Assembly (NCBI GenBank): GCA_030533445.1 | Contig: CM060065.1 | Span: forward strand, 22,767,974-22,831,973 | Reading direction: 5' to 3' | Origin: Cyprinodon diabolis | Lineage: Eukaryota; Chordata; Actinopteri; Cyprinodontiformes; Cyprinodontidae | DNA length: 64,000 nt | Shown here: positions 48,117-60,539 of the stretch, one piece after another | How positions within the stretch are numbered: the first letter of the stretch is position 1 | Layout of the letters: each line of letters begins with the position of its first letter | The notes under the pieces: generated by a model | Database searches by the model: none | What the model was told of the DNA's origin: nothing | What the model saw: only the letters and a program-made list of their open reading frames with translations | Translations under genes and position numbers: made by a program

Positions 48117-48661
48117 ATGTATTCCGTTAAAAATGAGATCGGGCTCATTTTTGAGGAGCTCCCAGAGAAGTCTGCTTGCACCATGAAGACCTCAGATAAA
48201 AACAGTAAGAATCACCAAGAACGTGCAGATTCCTCGCCTCGCCTCCAAGAAGACGACCCCCTACCGACACTTCACGTCACCCCGCCCGTCTGCCTGCCGT
48301 CTCCTCCTTTAAACCCCTCTGCTCCGACTAGTCATTTGAGCAAATGCGGGCTCAGGCGATAAACATACTCAGAGAGAAAGTGGACAGAGCCAGAACGCAG
48401 ACTCCAAACCTCACCTAGACTGTACCTACTCCAACTGAAGGAGAACAGAGAGAAGGACGCACAGCGCACAAGTGCAGGCGCGTCTCCGTGTGCCAACAGA
48501 AGAAGGCATCCGGCGGGCAAAGAGAGCAGAAATACATGGAATAAGAGTTCATCTCGACAACTCTTTTAGGAAAGCGCATAGCTTAGTTAGTTGATAGTCT
48601 AAATGAGTAGATGGTAAAAAGAGTCATGCATCTCAACAGAGAAGAAGACAGCAATAAAGGT
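48117..48661 (+). other. Candidate promoter / first exon of an unidentified gene
   Basis: CpG-richer patch following CG-rich repeats (cacgcgcacacgtgcgcgcg). A frame 48117-48362 (81 codons, Pro/Ser-rich) has no recognisable domain and may be untranslated sequence. Further on, an ATG at 48611 gives MVKRVMHLNREEDSNK up to a strong donor aaag/gtgagc at 48659-48660, which would make 48330-48660 a 5' exon. No downstream exon was found, and the gene is not identified. Confidence 0.25.
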
Positions 48662-48669
48662 GAGCAAAA

Positions 48670-50470
48670 GATCTCATCATGAAATTGATGGATCATTTGA
48701 AATCGTTTCCAGACGCAAAGCTTTCGCGGTGGTTTCCAGACGCCCTTGAGTTGGCCATGTTGATGTCAGGTGCACGCATGTTTTTTTTTTTTTTCTTACA
48801 CCTTTTGTGTCACAGCAAGCTGATGGTAATTGCTTTGATGCTCTGTGATTGTTACAGCGTGTGTTTCACCAAAACGCGCTGAGAAGCACAGAGTAGGAGG
48901 CTTGTATCCACTGAAGGTGGCAGGATAGTATGAGGCAGCCACTTGGGCACTTGTTGTGCTCTTTTTGGATACGCTTTGTCCGGGTCTGTTCCAGGGAGGT
49001 GAGTTGAGAACGTAAGCACAAGGTCATAGTGTTGGGAAGCCTTTGCTATGAGGTGTTATTATTACATCTGACTGAGATGTGTAATGGGAGGGGAGACTAA
49101 GAGAGCAGACGGTGGGTTATGACACAAGCCCCTACTCCTACCTAATGAATAATATAGCTTTTGATGCATCTCCAGGAGTCACCCAGTGCCATTTCCTTTG
49201 AAAGCTTTGAACTGAGGTCCAGGTCACTGAAAAACACTTGATGCTGTGGGAGATTTGACTTCTAGATGTCTGGGGACCTGATGCAGCATCTATATCATTA
49301 TATATACTTATATGAAAACAAGCTTTTGTTATTTTAGGTCCACCACACCCAGTTTTAATGACTGACATCCAGTGTATACTAATGTTCTGAAATACTGACA
49401 TCCCACAAATGTCTTGTGAAAACACATGCATAATAAGTTGAGGCAGATCATCCAGTTAAGGGTATTTTCATTATAAATACAAACAGATTAGACCTTAAAA
49501 CATATTTACCATATCAAGCTATGGGTGGCTTATTTCTGTTTACTTTATTCAGCTGTAAGTAGGCTGTTTTTAGTGAGGTGCATGTGGTGAGTGGTGCTTT
49601 GTTAAGTGGCACATTGCATCATATGAAATGTTTTACGACCTCATTGCCAGATACGGGTTCACTAGGGACAAAAGATGAGTCACCATCCGCGAGGAGAAAG
49701 GATTTCATGATAACATAACAAATTAAGTGTGTGTGGTCATTTTTTCTTATGCTTTAGGGTGACAAATTTTCTCACATAGTTAAAAAACTTCTGTTTTATT
49801 TTTCTTTTAAACCTTTATCTCAGTTTAAACCCAATCTAAAGCAAAGTCTTCAAAATCCGATTTTGTGCTTTTTGGAAAAAAGTGGAAGTGTTATTAGCTT
49901 TTAGAGCATGCATGTTTGCTGGCTGTGCATGTAACGTTCCAAATAATATTTTGATGTGAAGAAGTGTGACTGTGTTTGTGTATATGTTGCATCCGTCAGC
50001 CTGTAGGAGACAGCATGTTTGTTTATACAGTATATCTCAAAGCAAGAGAGAAGTGCAGAAGGGTCATGCAAGTCAAAAAGAAGGTTAAACATTCCCCTGC
50101 AGGAATCTACTTTATTAGTTATCCTTAAAAAGAATGCCGATATAAAAATGTGTCATATTGTTCAATGGGGAAGCCTTTTTTATAATTTAAAATCTAAATC
50201 AAAACAGGATTTTTTTTGTTTTGAGGATTCTTTCTGCTTATTGGTTGTCCAGTGTCACAGTGTCAGAATGAATCCAATCAATAACTCATGGTCATTAGTA
50301 GAAAGTAAGACCCCAGCCTCCAGCTTTAAGTTTCACTTTTAGTTATCTTCGACAGTGAGCACTCTACTGTTTTGTTGATTTTGAGAAAGCTCCTCAACCC
50401 ACAAAGCATATTTGATCTATATCTAAGATTAAAGTCACTGTTGTCAAGGTTTTGCTTTCTTGTCATTTTG
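48670..50470. other. Non-coding interval, nothing recognised
   Basis: Ordinary AT-rich sequence with a poly-T (48781) and chance frames on both strands. No motif-bearing peptide. Confidence 0.5.
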
Positions 50471-50479
50471 TGCACACAG

Positions 50480-51825
50480 AATGTATACAAACAGAAATTT
50501 AGTACAGTACAGGTCTCAAGACATTTCCATTTTTAAAGTGCAGTAGTGATAAAATGTAAGCAGCAGTGATAAAATGTAAACATAAGACTGGTATATGATT
50601 TAGAGTTTCCAACATTCAGCATTTTTTTTTATCCCATTTTTAATCCAATTTTAATACAACATTCAACAGTCTAATAGCAGTGGGGAAGAAACTGTTCCGG
50701 AATCTGCTGGACCTGCATCAGATGCTTCGAAGTCTCTTCCTCAAGGGCAGCAGGGAGAACAGTCCATGGTGGGGGTGTGAGGGGTCATTTATGATGTTAC
50801 GGGCTCCGGACACACGGCACTGGGATGAAATGTCTTTAATGGAGGGAAGAGGAGCCCCGATGGTCTTCTCTGCTGTTCTCACCTCTCTTCTTATCTCTTC
50901 CAGTCTGAGGGGCTACAGCCTCAGCACCACACAGTGAGACAGCTGGTGTAGAACGCTCTCTATGGTGCTTCTGTTGAAGGTGGGGAGGATGGGTGGGGGC
51001 AGGTGGGCTCTCCTCATCCTCCACAGGAAGTACATGTGCTTCTGTGCCCTTTGACCAGTGAGGTGGTGTTTACAGTCCAGGTGAGGGTGTCTGTGATGTG
51101 CACCCCAAAGAATGTGGTGCTGCTGACCACCTCTACAGCTGTGCCGTTGATGAGAGGTACAGCGTGGTTAGGCTGGTTCTTCCTGAAGTCAATGATGATC
51201 TCCTTCGTCTTCTCCACATTCAGGATCAAGCTGTTGTCTCTGCACCAGCCCACAAGGTGCTCCACCTCCTCTCTATAGTCCTGGTTGTTGTCGTCCCTGA
51301 TGAAGCCCACCATGGTGATTTCGTCTGCGAACCTCTGCAATGTGGTTGGTGTTGAACCTGGGGACGCAGTCGTGTCTCATCAAGGTAAACAGCAGGGGGC
51401 TCAGGACACAGCCCTGAGGGGAGCCTGTTCTCAGGGTGATGACATCAGAGGTGTACTGTCCAACCCGGACTGACTGAGGTCTGTCTTTGAGGATGTCTAG
51501 CAGCCATTTGCAGAGGGGTGTATTGTAGCCCAACTGTTCCAGTTTGCCTATCAGATGCTATGGGATGAGGGTGTTGAAAGCTGCATCTGCATGTTGGTGT
51601 TCTTCTCCTCCAGGTTTGCTAGGATCAGATGATGAGCACAGGAGATGGGGTCCTCAGTGGAGCGATTCCTTTGGTAGGCAAACGGTAGCGGGGTGATTGT
51701 TGGCGGCAGAACGCAGATGATGTGTTCTTTAACTAGCCTTTCAAAGCACTTCATCATGATGGGAGTCAGTGCTTCAGGCCGGTAATCATTGAGTGAGGGG
51801 ACCTGAGGCTTGTGCATAGTTGCTT
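50480..51825 (-). mobile_element. Rex1 LINE, antisense, 5'-truncated
   Basis: The 3' tail lies at about 50480-50950 and is the inverse of the 236-450 / 28850-29050 tail. The coding part continues to 51825, with the 5' truncation there. A second, independent Rex1 copy, in the opposite orientation to that at 27-33 kb. Confidence 0.85.
51000..51825 (-). pseudogene. Rex1 reverse transcriptase, broken
   Basis: Minus-strand frames in order: SLNDYRPEALTPIMMKCFER and LPFAYQRNRSTEDPISCAHH (51817-51551), then [20 protein letters not shown] and [15 protein letters not shown] (51533-51400). After a one-base shift near 51335 comes [20 protein letters not shown], followed by VGWCRDNSLILNVEKTKEII and FRKNQPNHAVPLINGTAVEV. 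The catalytic FADD box reads FADE. About 50 codons between the first two pieces, which should carry the first catalytic aspartate, are degraded. The protein would copy LINE RNA at the target; this copy cannot. Confidence 0.85.
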
Positions 51826-52025
51826 CCCCCTTGTGTCTACTGTAAGCATTTCCCTAGGATTGGACTGTGTAAATCTGTAGGGTAATAAAGAGAAAGAGAC
51901 AAACATGTCATCATTTTTGAGAAAATATTAGAATTAAATATTTTCATTAGCTTAGAATATGCCAGACGTTTGGAAAGTTCGTTTATGACATAGTCACTGA
52001 AATCAAGAGAAATTTAAAAGCTTAA

Positions 52026-52405
52026 AGTTGTAGGGAAGTCATACTGTATTTAAATGTCAAATCATTCTGGCTTAAACATGTATATAAATGTACTATTTAT
52101 CAGACGATATTGTCCCAAAATGTAGAAAATTTCTGTTGCTAAAAAAAATCCTGTCTTAAAATCTGTGTTTTTTTTCCATTATCTTATGCAGGCCAGTTAG
52201 TTATATGTCAGGTTGCACCTACTAGGACTAAGTTGCTAACTGGTTAGCAAGGCGCTTCCGACAAACCATCCACAATCAAACTTGCTTGCAAACCTTCCGC
52301 CAATCCTACGACCAATCACATTAACTTTATTCACTCGTGTAAAGTCGTGCACCACTCTGGAGAATTTGGAAATGCAACGGTTGGAACAGCCACTTCCCTA
52401 CAACT
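52026..52405. mobile_element. Kolobok-like MITE, 380 bp
   Basis: Inverted ends AGTTGTAGGGAAGT on both sides, with TTAA on the left (52022-52025) and TTCA on the right (52406-52409), consistent with a worn TTAA duplication. The left 200 bp match 55026-55190. No coding content. Confidence 0.78.
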
Positions 52406-52409
52406 TTCA

Positions 52410-55020
52410 CAAACCCTAACAATGTCAAATTTAAAATTTTAATGTCCCAATGCAAATATTAACCTATCCTGTGAAGAGAAGAATGACGAATTTCAAGCTT
52501 TTGATACAAAAAAGTTCCACTTTTGTTTTTTATTAAGGAACAAACTTTACATTGTAAACAAGTATTGCCAAGTATTTGTCTCTTGATAAATAGTATTGAA
52601 CCACATAGAAACATCTTTTTGTTTTCACAATCTTTCAAGTATCTTTTATCAAGGTAGAATAACTCAGCTTGAATTACATTCTGAAAAAGATCAGTATTTA
52701 AGAATTAGCCCATCCAGGCGGTAATAATTGTAAAAACAGCTTTGACATCATGTTTGTGTGTTTTTTACGAACTGACATAAAGCTAATATACAGTCCTTTT
52801 TTTATGTTATACTGGACCGATTTTGATAATTAGCAAGGGTTAAAAGTGATTGTGGCTAAATATAAAAGAAACACATGATTATATATTTTTTTTTTATCAG
52901 CGCTACTGTGGATGTTATTTAACTAGGGAGGAATGCAGTAGCAGTTGCTATTTTTTCCTAAACATGTTTCAAACACCTTTACCTTGCAGTGATTCCACAT
53001 CAATCCTTTGGAATGCTTTTAACTTTCAACCCTGAATCCATACTGTGGCAGATGTTTATTCAGTCAGAAAGTGTAACCGTCCCAGTATGCCCAAACCAAA
53101 AAAAAAAAGATGTGATGTAAGATGAGCCAATTTGAGTTGAGGAAAAATAAATTATTTTAAGAGCTCAAATTAAAGCATAGGATGGGGCAAGTAGTGAAAA
53201 CATGCAGATCCACTTCTGATTTTCAACACCAAAGAACACTTTTTTTTTTCTATCTTGGTCTCTCAAGACTCGGAAAAAAAAATAGCCCTTGAAAGAAGCC
53301 ATTAGAAATGGGTGACATTGCTTGGCCTGGTCTCAAAATGTCTGTATGAAAGCAAACCGATGTGAACTCTCTTGATTCAACTCTTCCCTGAACTGATCCC
53401 TGGATCAGCTGTATGAATGCACCTTTAGAAGATGGGATTGATGGCAGTTCTCTTGGCTTAATCATGGCTGGTTGCATGAATTTCTAAAGAAAAAAGAACC
53501 ATTAACAGTTCAGAACAGTTGGGAATCTTCTCCATCTATCATACACAGCTGTCTGAGAGCTTGCATGAACAAATACCTTGAATATTAAAACTTACATTTA
53601 GTTTAGTTTAAAGGTAGCTAAGCTGTGATTTGTCCATCAGAAAGGGAGGCCTTTGCCTTTGAAACTACATTTTCCCCCTCTTACTATGATTTTTTTTTAA
53701 ATAGCTTTTTGTCAATCAATTTATATTAATCTCTGCCTTTATCGTTGTCAAGAAAAAAAATATTCGATTTACTATACCTTTATGTAAAAACAACAGCAAA
53801 AGCCAGAAATAAAAGAGAAATACATTCTTGTGAACCTAGCCTGATGCATAAGATTGAAACATCTTTTATGTAAATGTTTACAAAATTGTTGGTTAACCAT
53901 AATTGTACACACCGGATTTATAAACTAACTGACTAATAATATATTGTCTTCCTTCTAAAGTTTTTCATCTAAACTGTAAGTCCAATTTACCCATCCATAT
54001 GATAAAAAAGAGGATAGAAATTAGAGTTTTGGGCTGTAGTTTTGCCTTCACGTGACATTAGAACAGGTGCATACTATTTTTTGTGCAACATTTAACTTGT
54101 TGGTGCTGGATAAAAAGAGTGTCAGGTATCACAAACCTTATAGCATGGTGTCAAAGACACTAATTATGAAGCTGGCAAATTAGCTGTCAGAGATAACTGT
54201 CTAATATTAGCGGCATACAAATTCAGCTTGAATTGTGTAATTAATTTAAAATCTAATGGACTGGAATCTTATTAGTGGTTTGAGACAAACTGGGCAAGAG
54301 GAAAGAGAGACAGAGCAGTAATTACCAAAATTGGAAACAAAGGTATTTTTATTCCCTGCTAAACCATGAGCCACTGTGTTGGGACGCAAGGCATTCACTT
54401 TCACAGTCTCGAGAGAAGCAGGGGGCAAGGACTAGAAAGGAGAAATACTCTTCTGTTTAAATCATCTATGCACATATTTATAGTCAAAGATGAGTATGAT
54501 AGAAGATCCCATCAAAATATAGACCCACTTTAGAAGTCAAACTGATAGAGCCAAAGAAAATGCTCGATGTATCATAGAGCTGGAAAGAGGTTGTCTTCTG
54601 TCTGGCGAGAAAGACTTGATAAATAAATGTATCTTTACCATGAAGACGTCACATCATTTTTTTTTTTTATGTGGAAGTTTGAAATAAATGATCAGACAAA
54701 AAGCTTCGTAATGAAAGAGTTCTGCATGTTCCTTTGGCCTTTTCAAGAAAGTAAAATCTCCAAACCCTTTACCAACCTCTTACTACGGCAATAGTTTTTT
54801 TAATTGTTACACCATGGACATCATTAAATTCTGTTAGTAGAGAACAGGTTCCACATGTTTAGACCCTTCTCCAATCATTCTGCCGCTTCTTAAGTGTAGC
54901 ATCATGGATTCCATCTTGCTGGATTGTGATGCTTGCAGTTTCACAAAACTTCCTCAACAATAAAAAGGGAAATGTTGAAAAACATTCCCACATCTTTCCT
55001 ACACGTAGTCTGTCGGTCTT
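52410..55020. other. Non-coding interval, nothing recognised
   Basis: Long AT-rich stretch with poly-A and poly-T runs; frames such as 53250-53477 and 54246-54428 have no recognisable features. Confidence 0.5.
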
Positions 55021-55025
55021 TTTAA

Positions 55026-55853
55026 AGTCGTAGGGAAATCATTTTTAAATGTCAAATCATTCTCTTTATCAGACTATATTGTCCCAAAATTTATAAAATT
55101 TCTATATTAAAAAAATCCTGTCTTAAAGTGTGTGTTTTTTTTGTTTGTTATTTTATGCAGGCCAGTTAGTTATACGTCAGCTTGTACACCTTAATTCGGC
55201 CAATCATATATAAAAGGTCATCTGTCAATCAAAGTTGTTCGGTCATATCACCTTGATTCATATGCAGAAGCTAATATACGCAACGGTTGAAATAAAAAAT
55301 AAGAATAATTTACTTTACCATTGAGTTACGTCCCAGTGTTCACGGGAATGGACGTCTGTGTCTTCGGCAGGCGTAGAGCTAACAGAACTAGCTGCGTTGC
55401 GAGGCAAGGGCTCAAACATGTACGGCTGTGAGCCTTCTACACCAAACCAAGCTTCTGCCGCCCTGGCGTCCTCTTCCAAAACATCTTGGTCCCCATTTTC
55501 CTCCTCTAAATAAAACATTTGTGATGAAGGAGACTCAGCCACAACCTCCGACACAAAACTCCCTCCTCTTGCATGTTTCCGCTGTCCATTGCTACTTGGT
55601 CCCAATGGAATTGATATCTGGGGGACAGTGATTCGCCTACATGTTATGAATGCTGGCGTACCATAAATGATAAAATTATAAACAGTTTAGTTTGTGCCTT
55701 CAAGTCGTTGCCCATAGGAAGACATTACTTGGATATAACATAACAGAATATCTTCAGAACAGCTCCAAATGACACAAAACTCATATGAGTGAGTAGAACA
55801 TGATGTATCAACGTAAAATCAAGGGCCCAATGTAAAAAAAACGGTGTTCCCCT
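55026..55853. mobile_element. Kolobok-like element, 828 bp, with a coding exon
   Basis: The left end AGTCGTAGGGAAATC is shared with 52026. The right end, read inward, is AGGGGAACACCGTTTT. TTAA lies on both sides (55022-55025, 55854-55857). The two ends are only partly alike, so the right border is less certain. A minus-strand exon lies within. Confidence 0.6.
55315..55612 (-). pseudogene. Exon resembling P2X7-tail-type transposon protein
   Basis: The minus strand is open from about 55612, after a possible acceptor ccccag, to 55315. It includes GPSSNGQRKHARGGSFVSEV, then MFYLEEENGDQDVLEEDARA and the segment GVEGSQPYMFEPLPR. A Y-x-FEP motif preceded by acidic sequence is how many P2X purinoceptor 7-like (P2X7 C-terminal domain) proteins of fish transposons begin; the cysteine-rich CxCGxC..MP part would be the next exon. 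The frame ends at a TGA right after WDVTQW, close to a possible donor (caatg/gtaaag). The cysteine exon was not found in the remaining 290 bp to the element's left end. Function unknown; identification tentative. Confidence 0.45.
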
Positions 55854-55859
55854 TTAAAT

Positions 55860-58000
55860 CAGCCCATGTTTTATGTCACTGTTTCATCTAGCTTTGCTGG
55901 TTAATTAGAATTTGTGAGCTGTGTTATGCAATCACAAAAAAATTTTACAGCTCTTTTGCTACCTACACATAAAAAAAAAAAAACTTGGTTTTGCCACTAA
56001 ACTAATTATAAAGACCGATGCTGTTTCTAACTAGCTGTGTTCACAGTTTCTTTTGGAAATCCAGGCCTTTAAACCTCAGACTGTCATTTAGACGCCATGA
56101 AGTCTGCCAAACGGCTCTTTTTCAGGTCTCCCAAATGACACTAGGAGAAACTACTCTGCTCGTGTCCATGAGACCTTTGCAGTGATGAGTCTCAGTCAGA
56201 GAGTCAATGAAACCAGGTCAGCTCTGTGGGCAGCTTACTGAAAATACACCAAGATATTGCTTTTTTTTGACAAGCCAATTATCTTGAGTGTGATTGTTAA
56301 AAGTTAGCACCCACAGATATTAGTTTCATCACAGTATCTACATTCTGACTGGATGAGGACAAAGTATTAGTTGATTTTATCCATCTTACCATATCTAAAA
56401 CAGACTTTTTATTTAAAAAACTGTTTCATATAAAAGTGTGCCCCAATATGATGAGAATGAAGCAATGTTTTACTGTGGAATGTGGATTTTTGCAGGACAA
56501 AAAATGAAAATGTTCTATTAAACCTGTGCTTTTACTTTTAGAATTTACTTTATACTATATGCTTTTTTTTTCTTTTAGAATTTGCTTTATGGGACAAGTT
56601 CTCTTGTTTTTTAGAACAACCAGACAGACATACAATATAATCCTGCTGGATCAACTTGTTTTAAGGTGCTATTATTCTTGAAAGGCCTTCAGTTTGATAG
56701 AGGTAGGCGTGTTTAAATTATCTCATGTTGAACATATAGCAATATGGCTATCTAACCTAAGCTATTATATCAGGAGTCAAATGTACATACAGATAAACGT
56801 GGTAACACAATTTATTGGGCTGTCAGCTGATCAACAACATGCTATCAGTCCCTTCCAAAAAATTCCTTTGGATGTTACTTATGAAGTTTATTATTCATCT
56901 TTATTATGTTGCTTAAGGAGCACAATATGAAGAAAGGAACATAATATAATAAAATGTGACATTAAATATCTCTCTAACCTGTTCAAAGCATCACATCCAG
57001 AGTACAAAAACAAAACAATCAAAAAAACTCTTCCACCCTGATTGTGCCTTAAAATCTACTGATCACTGTTATCATTACTGGTGACTTAATGTCTTTGATA
57101 TACCGACTTTAAGTTTTCAATACCGATGCAGTAAAATACTTCTTTAGGCAATAGTTAGTTGCTTGAAATTGCCCCTGTGTCTGCCCACAGTTCATGCTTG
57201 GAATAAACAGGATCAAATACACATCTGTAAACAACTAGACTAGTATATAACCAGATTATATATAACTAAAGTGTACTGTGGCAACTTCCAGGGCATAAAG
57301 GCTTTTTTCCTGTACAGGTCAGAAAAAGATACAGGTCAGTTTGTGTTCCAGTGCTTTAGCCTAACCGTTCTTAGAAGTGTTTATTTGTGGTTTACGATAT
57401 CATTCTATTCACTTTGTTTGCTTTACTTCTCTTGTTCCTGTCAATTGATTATTTTATTCTGTAGATTTTAGTTTATACTTCTTACAATTGATAGTGAGGA
57501 TTTTCTGGTACAGGTGGTCTAAAGAGGTGTACTGCTGCAGCAACAGTGTGGGCAGTATATGTTACTGGCAGCTATGGTTGGGGCGGCGGGCTGGTGGAGA
57601 AGACAGAAATAGATAATTGGAGACAGCGGCTCAGAGCGAGAGAGGTAGCATAGACTTGACAATGTCTATGTTATGCCTCGTAGTATTGGGTTCCTCATAA
57701 GAGGAAGACGGAAAGAGCAGAAGACAGAAAGACATGTACATTGGATTTTGTGATAAGTGAACTCATTGAAGTAACACTGGTCTTCTGAGAGTGTGCACAG
57801 TGATGGTAAAGAGGAGAAGGACTAGGTAAAAAAATACAGATCCAGAATATGAAGCTTATTTAAAGTAAAAAAAAAAAAAAAAAAGATAAATATGTGTTTC
57901 TCCCAACAATGTATTTGTTTTCAGAATTGCTGGCTTTTTGCAGCACTGTGTTTATACCTTGCTTATGGTAACCCCTATTATTTCCTTGTGTTGTCAATAA
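55860..58000. other. Non-coding interval, nothing recognised
   Basis: AT-rich sequence; frames (56694-56930, 57271-57471) show no recognisable peptide. A poly-A run lies at 57868-57885. Confidence 0.5.
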
Positions 58001-58015
58001 GAAAAACAACATAAA

Positions 58016-58369
58016 TCAGTGTAAAACATTATCAGGCAATAAAGACATCCAAGTCCCACTTTGTGAAATTGTGCTATCATTTTTATAATTTTGTTGTTTT
58101 GAAGGCATCATTTTCTCTGGAATCAGGTGACCGAGGTAATGGATGTTCACTTGAGTAGAGACTGCAGTTTCTGGAAACAGGTGACTACTTCCACTGTGAA
58201 TTTCTGACAAGAAAACACCTATAATCATCTTCCGTTAAACTCCAATGTTTTGCGCTCGAAAGAAGATGTGGAAGGTCAGTGAGATCTGATCTGCATTCCA
58301 GATTGCTCTCTGTGTAAGGTTCTTGACTCCTTTCCTTATCATGATTTGGCTCCTGTACTGTAGACACTG
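58016..58369 (-). other. Candidate terminal exon, unidentified
   Basis: On the minus strand a good acceptor (tttttgcactttcag) at about 58370 precedes a frame reading STVQEPNHDKERSQEPYTES, RSDLTDLPHLLSSAKHWSLT and EDDYRCFLVRNSQWK, with a stop at 58185. An overlapping frame (58228-58016) continues with protein-like composition (SSHLFPETAVSTQVNIHYLG). This might mean a frameshifted longer exon. I do not recognise the protein; it could be the last exon of a host gene extending to higher coordinates, or chance. Confidence 0.25.
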
Positions 58370-58800
58370 AAAGTGCAAAAAAACACAAAATGAGCAATAG
58401 CTCTGGTAAGACGTTATAACCATACTGCAATCTTAAAAGATTGGCTTTGGTTTGATTAAAAAAACACATTTGACAAATATTGTTTTTTGGGGAATGTTCA
58501 TCCTCTGCTATTTGTAGATTTTTTTTACTGTTGAAATATCAATCTATGTAGCTCCAAATAAACAGGTGGATGTTTATTTGCCTATTTACAAATGTCAGAT
58601 GTTTCTTTAACCATTCCATGGTGGATTTGCTAGTGTTCTTGGTTCATTGTCCTGTTGCTCCCTCTGTGAATAACCTTAAGCTCACAACTAATAAAAGAAA
58701 TTACTAGAAAATTACTAGAAAAGATCAGAACTCTCCATATATATATATATATATGAAAAATAGGTCATAGTAAATAAAGAAAAAACCTTGATGACCAACT

Positions 58801-59172
58801 TGTCATGATTTTGTTCTAGTTTTATCTCTGTATTTTAGTTTTTGGATATTTTCTGTTTGCCCTCTTGTGTCAGTCTCCTTTTCCCCAGCTCCCTTCTTGC
58901 CTCTGTTCACACCTGCTCCCAATCTGCTAATTAGCCTGGTCTTTGTTTGTCTCTCCTCCTATTCACCTCCTGTTCAGTCACTCTTTGCTCGTTTGTCATC
59001 GTTTATTTGCCCTATTGTTTTGAGTATTCCTGGCCTTCAGTATTTTTGGATTTTTGTGGATTTAAGTTTTTGATTTTTGCTTTTGTTGAACTGTGGGTTA
59101 ATAAAACTTCAAGAAACTCCTTCAGCTTCAGTCTGCATTTGAGTCCTGTCAAACCTCCACCCCTTTGTGACA
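58801..59172 (+). mobile_element. Solo LTR, 372 bp
   Basis: Ends TGTCATGATTTTG and CCCTTTGTGACA, perfect 5-bp duplication CAACT (58796-58800, 59173-59177), poly(A) signal aataaaac at 59100. The frames at 58867-59192 are LTR sequence. A small (AT)n tract precedes it at 58737-58754. Confidence 0.92.
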
Positions 59173-59463
59173 CAACTAGTGTTATGGAATGAGAAGCTCA
59201 TGCATTTATTCATGTTTACTTGTGAGGAAGACTTTGTATGTAATTGTTGCATGGGTGTAATTAATATAGCCAACAATATCCCACACATACTTATTTGGGC
59301 TGATTTTTCAACCTGTTTCTGATTGTCCAATATATTTTTTAATCCCTATCTAGACACATTGATCTTACTAAATATCTTATGAGCTGGGGGTGGCATGTAG
59401 CTAGAAAACACATTTATTCTTTCGCTTATTAGATTCTTAAAAATAATACAGAATACTGATTAA

Positions 59464-60531
59464 TAGTGATGGTGAGATGAAGCCTCATGAGGCATTGAAC
59501 CGCTTGGCCAAATTTGCCTCAACGATCCCCACAGTTCATGAGGCTTCATGTGAACATGTCACAACCTACTGGTGGACAGCAGAACTACAGTTTGTAATAA
59601 AATCTGTGATTTTTTTTGCAATTGTTTTTCTTTTTTCCCCCCTTTTAAGTTCCCTTGAAATTGTGAATGGTTGGTGTGTATAATAAAATTTTCATAAGTT
59701 TTTTTTTTAAGTGTAAAATTTCTTAGAACAATCATTTAAGGTTCACAGTTTTTCTGCCATTTTAGTGAAATAAACTCAAGCAGACAGTGAAAGTGTTTGT
59801 GCAAATTGGGCAATGATGAACAAAATGAAAGGTGTTAATCATTTTTATTCAAACATGATAGTTTTTCCATGTTTTTTGGTTTTAATCAGGTTGTAAGTTG
59901 TGTTCAACCAATCTTTTTACTAAACCGACCTAATTTTCCCAATCTATATTTTTACTCAGGCAAAATAATGCAAATTAGTCTCATCAGCCAAAATAATTAA
60001 GTTTAATCGCAACTTTCAAAAGAGAGAGACAGGTCTTGAACCATCAACCTCTAGTGTGAGAGTCTGTCCCTTACAGAGGACGCCACTCATGTACATGGTC
60101 TGACCTGGGAGAAAATACTTTTTAACACTGACGTATTAACACTGGCTTTGTCTGGTGGTTTGCTCAGATTTTGATCATTACATTGTTTATTCAAACCAAA
60201 TTAGTTTTAGCTTTAAGCAACTAGATTGGTTGGAAAAACAACCAATTTATTCTTAGAATCTATCCAAACTTTATCCAGCTGACGGCAACTCTCCTCCAAT
60301 CTCCCACATCTTGACTGAACACTGAGGCTGTTTAGATGCCTGTCAAAATTCTTGCGCTTCCCGAACCACTTACCGAACCGGTCACATGGTATCACCGTAG
60401 CGAGGCCTCGGACGTCATCAATTTTGGCCCCTCCTCTAAATGAATCACGCCTCGACACGCGCTTCGGGGAAACGCCCCCTCCATTACTCGACACACGCCT
60501 CGAAGCCTCGGCTCATCTCATAACATCGCTA
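59464..60531. mobile_element. hAT element, 1068 bp, non-autonomous
   Basis: Ends TAGTGATGGTGAGATGAAGC and, inverted, TAGCGATGTTATGAGATGAG, with a perfect 8-bp duplication CTGATTAA (59456-59463, 60532-60539). The right arm is GC-rich with gcctcgaagcctcgg motifs. No transposase domain was recognised in the frames inside. A tRNA-like B box (ggttcaagacc on the minus strand, about 60036) lies within it. Confidence 0.92.
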
Positions 60532-60539
60532 CTGATTAA

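Noticed and set aside
58867..59192. Two hydrophobic frames suggesting a small membrane protein
   Set aside because: They are contained in a solo LTR with perfect target duplication.
60020..60100. Possible tRNA gene on the minus strand
   Set aside because: A good B box is present, but no complete cloverleaf could be drawn and it lies inside a hAT element.
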